Assembly: GCA_903889605.1 (NCBI GenBank)
Contig: CAISYK010001117.1
Coordinates: 1-5,331, forward strand
Reading direction: 5' to 3'
Source: an uncultured Bacteroidota bacterium
GTDB lineage: Bacteria; Bacteroidota; Bacteroidia; 2-12-FULL-35-15
Length of the DNA stretch: 5,331 nt
Shown here: positions 1 through 5,298 of the stretch, piece by piece
Position numbering within the stretch: position 1 is the first letter of the stretch
How the letters are laid out: every line of letters starts with the position of its first letter
The notes under the pieces: model-generated
What the model saw: only the letters and a program-made list of their open reading frames with translations
What the model was told of the DNA's origin: nothing
Database searches by the model: none
Position numbers and translations under genes: made by a program

Positions 1-1
1 A

Positions 2-9
2 TAGATTTT
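2..9 (+). promoter_or_regulatory. Possible -7 box of the alaS promoter
   Basis: TAGATTTT matches 7 of 8 positions of the Bacteroidota -7 consensus TAnnTTTG and lies 37 nt before the alaS ATG. The -33 element would fall outside the window, so this rests on one near-match in AT-rich DNA. It is nearly identical to the better supported TAGATTTG box at 3640-3647. Confidence 0.25.
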
Positions 10-11
10 TA

Positions 12-31
12 AATTCGTAATAATTCGTTAT
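12..31. repeat. Two tandem 10-bp units in the alaS leader
   Basis: AATTCGTAAT (12-21) is followed directly by AATTCGTTAT (22-31), with one mismatch. A decayed third unit, CCGTAAC (32-38), may follow. The repeats lie between the putative alaS promoter and its start codon. They could be a fragment of a simple intergenic repeat or chance similarity. No function can be assigned. Confidence 0.4.
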
Positions 32-46
32 CCGTAACCCCAAAAA

Positions 47-2737
47 ATGGAATCAAGTAAAGTTCGTCAAACATTTTTAGATTTTTTTAAGTCCAAAGGA
101 CATCAAATAGTACCATCTGCACCAATGGTGGTTAAAAATGATCCTACTTTGATGTTCATTAATTCGGGTATGGCTCCGTTCAAAGATTTGTTTTTGGGAA
201 ATGCTCCAATCAAATACCCTCGTGTTGCGGATACTCAAAAATGTCTGAGGGTAAGCGGCAAGCACAATGATTTAGAGGAAGTTGGTGTGGATACCTACCA
301 TCATACAATGTTTGAAATGCTCGGCAACTGGAGCTTTGGTGATTATTTTAAAAAGGAAGCTATTACGTGGGCCTGGGAATTACTGACTGAAGTTTACAAA
401 ATTGATAAATCACGTTTATATGTAACCGTATTCGAAGGCAGTGAAGATGATGGTTTGGACTTTGACCAGGAAGCTTATGATTTATGGAAACAATTTATAC
501 CGGAAGATAGAATTCTGAGAGGAAATAAAAAAGATAATTTCTGGGAAATGGGTGATACCGGCCCTTGCGGACCATGTTCTGAAATTCATTATGATGGACG
601 TTCCGATGAGGAAATTGCCTTGATAAGCGGCGCTTTACGCGTAAATAATGATGATCCTCAGGTTATTGAAGTATGGAACAATGTGTTCATGGAATTTGAA
701 CGTAAAGCAAACGGTTCATTGGTGAAATTACCAAAACAGCATGTAGATACCGGAATGGGTTTTGAACGTTTGGTGCGTGTTTTACAAAACAAACAATCAA
801 ATTATGATACTGATGTATTCAGCCCTTTGCTTAATAAAATTGAAGAGCTGTCGGGATTAAAATATGAATCAGAAAATGAAAATAATGATACCCGAAAAGC
901 TCAATTGATAATTAATATTGCAATGCGTGTTATTGCTGACCATATCCGGGCTATATCATTTAGTATTGCTGACGGACAATTGCCATCCAATACAGGGGCA
1001 GGTTATGTGATCCGCAGGATTTTAAGACGCGCCATTCGGTACGGATATCAATCATTAGATTTGAAAGAACCATTTATGTATCAGTTGGTGCATGTGCTTG
1101 CAAACCAAATGGGACATGCTTTTCCTGAATTAGTCTCACAAAAAACATTAATAGAAAAGGTAATTAAGGAAGAAGAAACTTCTTTCTTCAGAACATTAGA
1201 AAATGGCTTGAAACGTATCGATAATGTTTGTATTGCTGTTTCAAATGAAAAAAAACAAATTGTTGACGGCACTACCGTTTTTGAATTATACGACACGTTC
1301 GGTTTTCCGATAGATCTAACATCATTGATTGCACGCGGCTATGGATTGAGCATTGATGAAGCCGGATTTCAAGTTGAACTGGAGAAACAAAAAAACAGAT
1401 CACGTGCGGCAACTGCTATTGATACTGGTGATTGGGTGTTAGTTGAAGGGGAAAAAGCGGAAGAAGGCGGAAGACTATTTGTTGGATATCAGCAACCCGA
1501 AAGTGATGCAAAAATTATTCAATACCGCAAAGTAAAAGCAAAAGGGAAAGAACAATTTCAGTTGGTTCTAAATCAAACTCCATTTTACGCTGAAAGCGGA
1601 GGACAGGTTGGCGACAGCGGCTTTTTGGAATCGGCAAATGATAAAATATTAATCACGGATACAAAAAAAGAAAACGGAATTTATATTCACTTTACAGATA
1701 AACTTCCTGAAAATTTAAAACAGACATTTATAGCAAAAATAAATTCGGAAAAACGTATACTGACAGAGAGTAATCACACTGCAACTCATTTGCTGCACGC
1801 TGCATTGCGCCAGGTGCTTGGAACGCATGTAGAACAGAAGGGTTCATTGGTAAATGAAGAACATTTACGTTTCGATTTTTCGCATTTTGCTAAATTAACC
1901 GAAGAGGAAATAGCACAAATAGAATCGATTGTTAATCAAAAAATCCGTGAAAATATTTCTTCAGATATAAAAGAAATGTCTATTGATGATGCTCGTAAAA
2001 CTGGTGCTATGGCTTTATTTGGAGAAAAATACGGTGAAACAGTTCGTGTTGTAGCATTTGATAAAAAATATTCAATAGAGTTATGCGGCGGCACCCATGT
2101 TCCTGCAACCGGACAAATAGGATTATTTAAAATCACTTCGGAGGGCGCTGTAGCAGCCGGAATAAGACGTATTGAAGCTATAACATCGGTTAAAGCAGAA
2201 GCCTTTTTTACTCAACAAACGGCATTAGTACATGAACTAAAAAACCTTTTGAAAAATCCGAAAGATGTTTTGAAAAGTGTTGAGAATTTAATAGAGCAAA
2301 ATTCTGAATTGCAGAAACAGATGGATCAGATGCTGCGCGAAAAAGCCGAAGTACTAAAAATGGAACTGCTTGAAAAAAAACAAAACATCAATGGAATTAA
2401 TTTTATTGCAGCCAGAATTGATTTAGATTCGGCTGATGCAATAAAAAATCTTTCTTTCGAATTACGCACCCAAATTGATAATTTATTTTTGGTGCTTGGC
2501 GCAGAAGTAAATGGCAAGCCTAGTTTATCCATCATTATTTCTGACAATTTAGTAAAGGATAAAAAACTAAATGCCGGAACAATCGTGCGTGAGATAGCAA
2601 AAGAAATTCAAGGTAATGGAGGCGGGGCTGCATTCTATGCAGTAGCCGGCGGAACTAATTCTCATGGGATCGCAAAAGCTTTGGAGAAGGCTCAGAGTTA
2701 TTTGAATCCAATAATAAATGACTACGAAATTTCATAA
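47..2737 (+). CDS. alaS: Alanine--tRNA ligase (AlaRS), complete
   Basis: Cytoplasmic class II aminoacyl-tRNA synthetase that joins alanine to tRNA-Ala using ATP and hydrolyses mischarged Ser- and Gly-tRNA-Ala. The 896 residues are close to the family norm (E. coli 876). The N-terminal catalytic domain shows the family-typical GPCGPCSEIHYD at residues 172-183 and class II motif 3, GAGYVIRRILRR, at 317-328. The editing domain has the zinc-site signatures HTATH (577-581) and CGGTH (680-684), giving ligands H577, H581, C680 and H684, followed by the conserved AAGIRRIEAIT segment (703-713). Residues about 742-779 look like a coiled coil. The C-terminal DHHA1 domain ends with the glycine-rich GNGGGAAFYAVAGG from residue 856. 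The ATG at 47 gives the usual start (MESSKVRQTFLDFFKSKGH). It has no Shine-Dalgarno sequence, as is normal in Bacteroidota. All key motifs are intact, so it should be functional. It appears monocistronic and converges on ung. Confidence 0.98.
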   Translation: MESSKVRQTFLDFFKSKGHQIVPSAPMVVKNDPTLMFINSGMAPFKDLFLGNAPIKYPRVADTQKCLRVSGKHNDLEEVGVDTYHHTMFEMLGNWSFGDYFKKEAITWAWELLTEVYKIDKSRLYVTVFEGSEDDGLDFDQEAYDLWKQFIPEDRILRGNKKDNFWEMGDTGPCGPCSEIHYDGRSDEEIALISGALRVNNDDPQVIEVWNNVFMEFERKANGSLVKLPKQHVDTGMGFERLVRVLQNKQSNYDTDVFSPLLNKIEELSGLKYESENENNDTRKAQLIINIAMRVIADHIRAISFSIADGQLPSNTGAGYVIRRILRRAIRYGYQSLDLKEPFMYQLVHVLANQMGHAFPELVSQKTLIEKVIKEEETSFFRTLENGLKRIDNVCIAVSNEKKQIVDGTTVFELYDTFGFPIDLTSLIARGYGLSIDEAGFQVELEKQKNRSRAATAIDTGDWVLVEGEKAEEGGRLFVGYQQPESDAKIIQYRKVKAKGKEQFQLVLNQTPFYAESGGQVGDSGFLESANDKILITDTKKENGIYIHFTDKLPENLKQTFIAKINSEKRILTESNHTATHLLHAALRQVLGTHVEQKGSLVNEEHLRFDFSHFAKLTEEEIAQIESIVNQKIRENISSDIKEMSIDDARKTGAMALFGEKYGETVRVVAFDKKYSIELCGGTHVPATGQIGLFKITSEGAVAAGIRRIEAITSVKAEAFFTQQTALVHELKNLLKNPKDVLKSVENLIEQNSELQKQMDQMLREKAEVLKMELLEKKQNINGINFIAARIDLDSADAIKNLSFELRTQIDNLFLVLGAEVNGKPSLSIIISDNLVKDKKLNAGTIVREIAKEIQGNGGGAAFYAVAGGTNSHGIAKALEKAQSYLNPIINDYEIS

Positions 2738-2778
2738 TTAATTTAAACAACATATAGCTGAAATCATTGACACTGCTC

Positions 2779-2815
2779 ATAATCCTGACAGGTTTTAAAA
2801 ACCTATCAGGATTAT
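2779..2815. repeat. REP-like 37-bp imperfect palindrome between alaS and ung
   Basis: The arms 2779-2796 and 2798-2815 pair at 17 of 18 positions around a single central base. The core is CCTGACAGG...CCTATCAGG. The only mismatch (2789 against 2805) is C-A in a rightward transcript but U-G in a leftward one, so the structure is better in RNA read from ung. No T-run follows on either strand, so it is not a canonical intrinsic terminator. It could still act as a 3' stabilising or attenuating hairpin for both convergent genes. From memory, palindromes built on CCTGACAGGTTT are dispersed in intergenic regions of many Bacteroidota genomes, like REP elements mobilised by Y1-type transposases. I could not check copy number here. 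Confidence 0.6.
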
Positions 2816-2825
2816 AACATTGGTA

Positions 2826-2854
2826 AAAAACACAATTCAAAAAATTGCTTTTTT
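2826..2854. terminator. Weak bidirectional terminator candidate, alaS/ung
   Basis: CAATT (2833-2837) and AATTG (2843-2847) form a 5-bp stem. A 2x2 internal mismatch and a further A5/T5 pairing (2826-2830 with 2850-2854) extend it. A T-rich run follows on the + strand (2849-2854) and, through the A-run at 2825-2830, on the - strand too, so it could stop both alaS and ung transcripts. The stem is short and AT-only apart from its closing C-G pair, so strength is doubtful. It overlaps the ung stop codon. Confidence 0.35.
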
Positions 2855-3533
2855 ATTTCTCAATCCTCCAATCAATAGGTAATATCCCTTGAAGTTCTAA
2901 TATTTTATTTGTTTTCGAAAAATGTTTACACCCAAAAAACGCTCCGCGAGCAAGTGGTGACGGGTGTGCAGCTTTTAAAATATAATGCTTGTCTTTGTCT
3001 ATCAGCTCTTCTTTTGTGTGAGCAAACCGTCCCCACAATAAAAAAACAACACCTTTTTTTTGTTCTGAAATTGTTTTGATAACGGCATCGGTATATATTT
3101 CCCAGCCTTTTCCATGGTGTGAGCCTGCTTGTCCTTCGCGGACAGTTAATGTTGCATTAAGCAGTAAAACACCTTGGTCGGCCCATGGCTCAAGGTTGCC
3201 GTTTTGAGGTATTGGAATGTCTAAATCAGTTTTAAGCTCTTTAAAGATATTTCCCAAAGAGGCCGGTTTTGAAACTCCGGGACTCACTGAGAATGACAAA
3301 CCATTAGCTTGTCCCCTCTTATGATAAGGATCCTGTCCGATTATTACTACCCGAACTTTTTCAAAAGGGGTATGGTTAAATGCTGAAAATATTTGATTGC
3401 CCGGAGGGAAAACTGTATACTGCTTTTTATCCTGTATCAAAAATTCTTTAAGCTTTATAAAGTAAGGCTGCGAAAATTGATTGCCTAAGACTCTTTTCCA
3501 GCTGGGGTGAATATCAACATCTGATTTATCCAT
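2853..3533 (-). CDS. ung: Uracil-DNA glycosylase, family 1
   Basis: Cytoplasmic base-excision repair enzyme that cleaves the N-glycosidic bond of uracil arising in DNA from cytosine deamination or dUMP misincorporation, leaving an abasic site. The 226 residues match the family length (E. coli 229). The water-activating loop GQDPYH is at residues 66-71 with catalytic Asp68. Phe81 in GLSFSV is the uracil-stacking position. LLLNATLTV places the uracil-reading Asn at 126, and HPSPL at 190-194 supplies catalytic His190 and the DNA-intercalating Leu194. The loop after HPSPL reads ARGAFFGC, one residue shorter than the E. coli version, but FFGC is kept. The ATG start is supported by the conserved N-terminal IHPSWKRVLGNQF...PYF block and by a -7 box 23 nt upstream. 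It is convergent with alaS and divergent from the small lipoprotein-like gene, so probably monocistronic. Confidence 0.97.
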   Translation of the reverse strand: MDKSDVDIHPSWKRVLGNQFSQPYFIKLKEFLIQDKKQYTVFPPGNQIFSAFNHTPFEKVRVVIIGQDPYHKRGQANGLSFSVSPGVSKPASLGNIFKELKTDLDIPIPQNGNLEPWADQGVLLLNATLTVREGQAGSHHGKGWEIYTDAVIKTISEQKKGVVFLLWGRFAHTKEELIDKDKHYILKAAHPSPLARGAFFGCKHFSKTNKILELQGILPIDWRIEK

Positions 3534-3556
3534 ATTTTTAAGAATATAATTAAAGT

Positions 3557-3586
3557 CAAAAGTACTATCAATTAGAGAATTATAAA
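3557..3586 (-). promoter_or_regulatory. ung promoter, Bacteroidota type
   Basis: On the - strand, TACTTTTG (3564 down to 3557) is a perfect match to the -7 consensus TAnnTTTG and ends 23 nt before the ung ATG. A partial -33 element, TTTA (3586 down to 3583), sits 18 bp further upstream. The short leader resembles those inferred for the genes at 4173 and 5221. The -33 match is imperfect. Confidence 0.55.
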
Positions 3587-3615
3587 TAAGCGGGTGTAAA
3601 ATATTTTCACAATAC

Positions 3616-3647
3616 TTTGTTTTGATAAAAGAATTTTGGTAGATTTG
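3616..3647 (+). promoter_or_regulatory. Consensus promoter of the 51-aa peptide gene
   Basis: TTTG (3616-3619), a 20-bp spacer and TAGATTTG (3640-3647) match both halves of the Bacteroidota housekeeping promoter (TTTG or TTG, then TAnnTTTG) at a typical spacing. This is the best promoter in the window. The start site would be about 7 nt downstream, giving a leader of roughly 40 nt before the ATG at 3693. An imperfect dyad, GTG at 3594-3596 and CAC at 3608-3610 around an A/T core, lies just upstream between the two divergent promoters. It is too weak to call an operator. Confidence 0.65.
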
Positions 3648-3692
3648 TATTTCGAAAGATATTTAAAGAATCCATTTTTATCTGATCTAAAC

Positions 3693-3848
3693 ATGAAAAA
3701 AGTTTTTGTAACCATTCTATCTGTTATTTTTGTAAGTGCTGTTATGGTTTCATGCAAGGTTCAGCATGAGCGCTGCGCTGCATACGGCAAAATAAATAAA
3801 ATTGACACAGGGAAATCTTTCACAGATAAAACCGCAAAATCAATCTAA
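3693..3848 (+). CDS. Small lipoprotein-like peptide, 51 aa, unknown function
   Basis: Residues 1-20 form a short basic start (MKK), a hydrophobic core (VFVTILSVIFVSAVMV) and the lipobox-like VMVSC, with Cys21 as the probable lipidated residue. The -3 position is Met rather than the usual Leu or Val, so the lipobox is not ideal. The mature part would be about 31 residues, lysine-rich and polar, with CAAYGK at 28-33. From memory, similar tiny Bacteroidota lipoproteins carry a C-[AP]-A-Y-G-K motif, but I cannot name a family. The reading frame stays open upstream to a TTG at 3636. That extension is rejected because it would start inside the -7 promoter box, and the ATG at 3693 puts the signal peptide at the N-terminus. 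The gene is divergent from ung and followed by a hairpin-rich gap. It is probably envelope-attached; its role is unknown. Confidence 0.7.
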   Translation: MKKVFVTILSVIFVSAVMVSCKVQHERCAAYGKINKIDTGKSFTDKTAKSI

Positions 3849-3868
3849 TCTCCTTCTAAATTATATGA

Positions 3869-3912
3869 ATTGGCTTACCCATACTGATTATATCAGTTGT
3901 GAGTAAATCAAT
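3869..3912 (+). other. Long imperfect hairpin after the 51-aa peptide gene
   Basis: ACTGA (3883-3887) pairs with TCAGT (3893-3897) around a 5-nt loop. After a bulged T, CAT (3880-3882) pairs with GTG, including one T-G wobble. TTAC (3875-3878) pairs with GTAA (3903-3906), and ATTGG (3869-3873) with TCAAT including a wobble. Two C-A mismatches interrupt the stem. It begins 20 nt after the stop codon. There is no T-run, so it is more likely a 3' stabilising structure than a classic terminator, or it may be fortuitous. Confidence 0.35.
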
Positions 3913-3933
3913 GCAAAATCAATTGAAACGCAA

Positions 3934-3956
3934 ATAAAAAGTTTCGTGCTTTTTAT
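3934..3956. other. Perfect 8-bp stem-loop
   Basis: ATAAAAAG (3934-3941) and CTTTTTAT (3949-3956) pair perfectly around the 7-nt loop TTTCGTG. The T5 run lies inside the stem, so in either direction it could act as a weak A/T-type terminator for the preceding small gene. All pairs but one are A-T. Confidence 0.3.
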
Positions 3957-4140
3957 GCATAGTATATAGCGCTCTAAATTCAATAGTTTGCTGTAGCTGA
4001 AATGCAGTGCGAAAGACTTCGGTTTTTTTATTCCTTGTTTATAATTCAATATGCAGTAAAACAGTTTGTTTCAGCTAACTCCGCAGCTTGATTTTTTTTA
4101 ATTTTAAGTTTCTGCAGCAATCCTCTTTTTTGAAGGTATT

Positions 4141-4148
4141 TATTTTTG
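4141..4148 (+). promoter_or_regulatory. -7 box of the gene at 4173
   Basis: TATTTTTG is a perfect TAnnTTTG match ending 24 nt before the ATG at 4173, the same distance as for ung. No TTG or TTTG lies at the expected 17-23 bp upstream, and the TTTG at 4129-4132 is too close, so only half the promoter is supported. The box overlaps the TTG at 4146, which argues against translation starting there. Confidence 0.45.
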
Positions 4149-4172
4149 CATCTATATTCCTATCTTTACAGA

Positions 4173-4844
4173 ATGTTTTCTTTAAGCCTTTACAAACGCA
4201 TCGCCATCAATTTATTGTTTTTTTTCTGCTGCCTTTTGTATGAAACGCAAGCCCAAACAACTTTAGACACTATTAAAGATTGTTTGAAACAAAAACCACA
4301 GCCGTTTGGCAAACTGGATTCCCGTAATTCTTTTATCAGCAACAGCCGGGCAAAAATTTTTGGAGTTAAACTTGGTTTAAATTATGGGAATAGGCTTCAT
4401 TTTGGAATTGGTTTTAACCAGCTTTATCAACCCTCCAATGATTTCAATAAACAAGTACATTACATAAATTCAAATAACATTACGGACAGCATTAATGCGG
4501 TACTAAAGCTGTATTATTTTTCAACTCATATTGAATATGTGTATTATCAAAATCAACATTGGCAGTTTAGTATTCCACTGCAGATAGGAATTGGAAAAAC
4601 ACTTTACCAATATAAGCTGCTTGGCGAAAAAAAACAATTTGAAACAACGGTAGTCTTTATTTACGAGCCTGCAGTATCTATAGAATATAAATTTGTGAAG
4701 TGGGCAGGTGTAGGTGCTGATGTGGGCTTTAGATTTATGGCAACAGATTACAGACGATTAAATCAAAAATTTAATTCCCCTACCTATGCATTTAAATTGT
4801 TAATTTATTATAACGAAATATATAAATCGATTTTAAAAAAATGA
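4173..4844 (+). CDS. Secreted beta-rich protein, probable outer-membrane beta-barrel
   Basis: The 223-residue product has a clear Sec signal peptide: KR at 8-9, hydrophobic core 10-23, and a likely signal peptidase I site after TQA (Thr25, Ala27). The mature protein has alternating polar and hydrophobic stretches ending in aromatics, typical of outer-membrane beta strands: about 59-71 and 73-85 (GVKLGLNYG, LHFGIGFNQLY), 109-125, 128-147 (WQFSIPLQIGIG), then VVFIYEPAVSIEYKFV and WAGVGADVGFRFMA. It ends with YAFKLLIYYNEIYKSILKK, whose strand is followed by a short basic tail rather than a terminal Phe. It most resembles the small 'outer membrane protein beta-barrel domain' proteins of Bacteroidota. 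I recognise no specific family or ligand. Two adjacent Cys lie in the signal core (19-20), without a good lipobox. The frame is open back to a TTG at 4146, but that falls inside the -7 box, so the ATG at 4173 is chosen. It converges with the TerB-like gene. Confidence 0.75.
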   Translation: MFSLSLYKRIAINLLFFFCCLLYETQAQTTLDTIKDCLKQKPQPFGKLDSRNSFISNSRAKIFGVKLGLNYGNRLHFGIGFNQLYQPSNDFNKQVHYINSNNITDSINAVLKLYYFSTHIEYVYYQNQHWQFSIPLQIGIGKTLYQYKLLGEKKQFETTVVFIYEPAVSIEYKFVKWAGVGADVGFRFMATDYRRLNQKFNSPTYAFKLLIYYNEIYKSILKK

Positions 4845-4854
4845 AAGAATTATT

Positions 4855-4868
4855 ATAGATTAATCTAT
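4855..4868. other. 14-bp perfect palindrome at the convergent gene ends
   Basis: ATAGATTAATCTAT is self-complementary, begins 11 nt after the stop codon of the beta-barrel gene and covers the stop codon of the TerB-like gene (4865-4867). AGA (4846-4848) and TCT (4869-4871, with a shared edge) could extend the stem across a bulge. There is no T-run on either strand, so a shared terminator is possible but weakly supported. Confidence 0.3.
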
Positions 4869-5221
4869 TCTTCATGTTCAGAATCCCATGCAAAAAATAA
4901 TTCTTTTAAATATTTATTTTCTTCTTTAGTGATTTTTTTATCCGCACCTGCCATCTTTACAGCAAATTTCAAAAAAACTGTGCGCTCCTTTTCCGTTGAG
5001 TCTTCATAAAAATCATTCATTGCATTGTTAAAATGAAGAAAATAGTCTTCCTTCCGCAACGCGCTCAGTTCTTCCATTTCCCTATCAAGGTCCACTCTGA
5101 AAGGAAATGCATTTTTTAAATAACTCACAATAACCTTTCCCTCAGACTTTGCAAACTTTCCATCTGCCTCCGAAAGTATCATTAACATGTGATACCCAGC
5201 CATTACTTTATTCTTTTTCAT
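4865..5221 (-). CDS. TerB-like protein (tellurite-resistance TerB family)
   Basis: The protein is 118 residues, lysine/glutamate-rich, with no signal peptide or membrane segment, so it should be cytoplasmic and mostly helical. Two related segments, SEADGKFAKSEGKVI (17-31) and AGADKKITKEENKYL (91-105), repeat the pattern A-D-x-x-[FI]-x-K-x-E. This is the acidic, metal-binding-type signature of the TerB/DjlA-C helical fold (Pfam TerB). Length fits a single domain. TerB domains are known from tellurite-resistance and stress-response clusters, but many stand alone with no known role. There are no other ter genes nearby, so tellurite resistance should not be inferred. The ATG at 5221 is taken because a -7-like box lies 22 nt upstream; Met7 is a possible alternative. 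The stop codon lies 20 bp from the convergent beta-barrel gene. The gene may be controlled through the dyad at 5255-5271. Confidence 0.65.
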   Translation of the reverse strand: MKKNKVMAGYHMLMILSEADGKFAKSEGKVIVSYLKNAFPFRVDLDREMEELSALRKEDYFLHFNNAMNDFYEDSTEKERTVFLKFAVKMAGADKKITKEENKYLKELFFAWDSEHEE

Positions 5222-5243
5222 AATTATTTAACATTTTGAAGCA

Positions 5244-5251
5244 TAAATATA
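5244..5251 (-). promoter_or_regulatory. Putative -7 box of the TerB-like gene
   Basis: On the - strand TATATTTA matches 7 of 8 positions of TAnnTTTG and lies 22 nt before the ATG, matching the 23-24 nt seen for ung and the beta-barrel gene. No clear -33 TTTG is present; TTTA (5277 down to 5274) is 22 bp upstream. Confidence 0.35.
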
Positions 5252-5254
5252 CAC

Positions 5255-5271
5255 ACTCTGTCTAACAGAGT
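5255..5271. promoter_or_regulatory. 17-bp perfect dyad, candidate operator
   Basis: ACTCTGT (5255-5261), spacer CTA, ACAGAGT (5265-5271): seven-base arms with no mismatch. It starts 3 bp upstream of the putative -7 box of the TerB-like gene, in the -7/-33 spacer, where a bound repressor would block RNA polymerase. It also lies 27 bp before a possible rightward start codon at 5299. This placement fits a dimeric helix-turn-helix regulator, TetR-type for example, but the regulator is unknown. It has no T-run and lies outside any mRNA predicted from the - strand box, so a terminator is less likely. Confidence 0.45.
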
Positions 5272-5298
5272 ATTAAAAAGATTTAACATTTAATTAAA

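Larger units (their letters stand above)
3849..4172. other. 324-bp intergenic region, hairpin-rich, no gene seen
   Basis: No open frame with recognisable protein content or a promoter-linked start was found here on either strand. It contains the hairpins at 3869-3912 and 3934-3956, a long-range 9-bp inverted repeat (TAGCTGAAA at 3994-4002, TTTCAGCTA at 4069-4077), the direct repeat ATGCAGT (4002-4008 and 4050-4056), and T-runs at 4023-4029 and 4092-4099. The last 32 bases carry the promoter of the downstream gene. It could be the 3' UTR of the small peptide gene plus a 5' regulatory region, a decayed gene, or an unrecognised small RNA. Sequence alone does not decide. Confidence 0.5.

Noticed and set aside
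77..2840. Several open frames of 61-73 codons on the - strand within or overlapping alaS (77-265, 1081-1296, 1936-2136, 2326-2547, 2655-2840)
   Set aside because: They lie antisense to strongly conserved alaS coding sequence (the last also spans the palindrome), show no protein family character and have no promoter of their own. They are shadows.
3636..3692. TTG-started N-terminal extension of the small peptide gene
   Set aside because: The TTG overlaps the region of the TAGATTTG promoter box, so it would not be transcribed, and it would bury the signal peptide 19 residues inside the protein.
3572..3757. 61-codon - strand frame antisense to the 51-aa peptide gene
   Set aside because: It overlaps both divergent promoters and the signal-peptide codons of the + strand gene. 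The composition shows no domain, and the + strand gene has much better start and promoter evidence.
4010..4029. Intrinsic terminator, CGAA-AGAC-TTCG stem followed by a T7 run
   Set aside because: The stem is only 4 bp with a G-G clash beyond it, and it lies more than 160 nt from the nearest upstream gene end. It is too weak to call, though the T-run is noted in the intergenic entry.
4146..4172. TTG-started N-terminal extension of the beta-barrel gene
   Set aside because: The TTG is the end of the TATTTTTG -7 box. The ATG at 4173 gives a normal signal peptide.
4865..5221. Tellurite-resistance or ter phage-defence system
   Set aside because: Only a single TerB-like gene is visible, with no TerA, TerC, TerD or associated genes in the window. 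A solitary TerB domain does not show resistance or defence.
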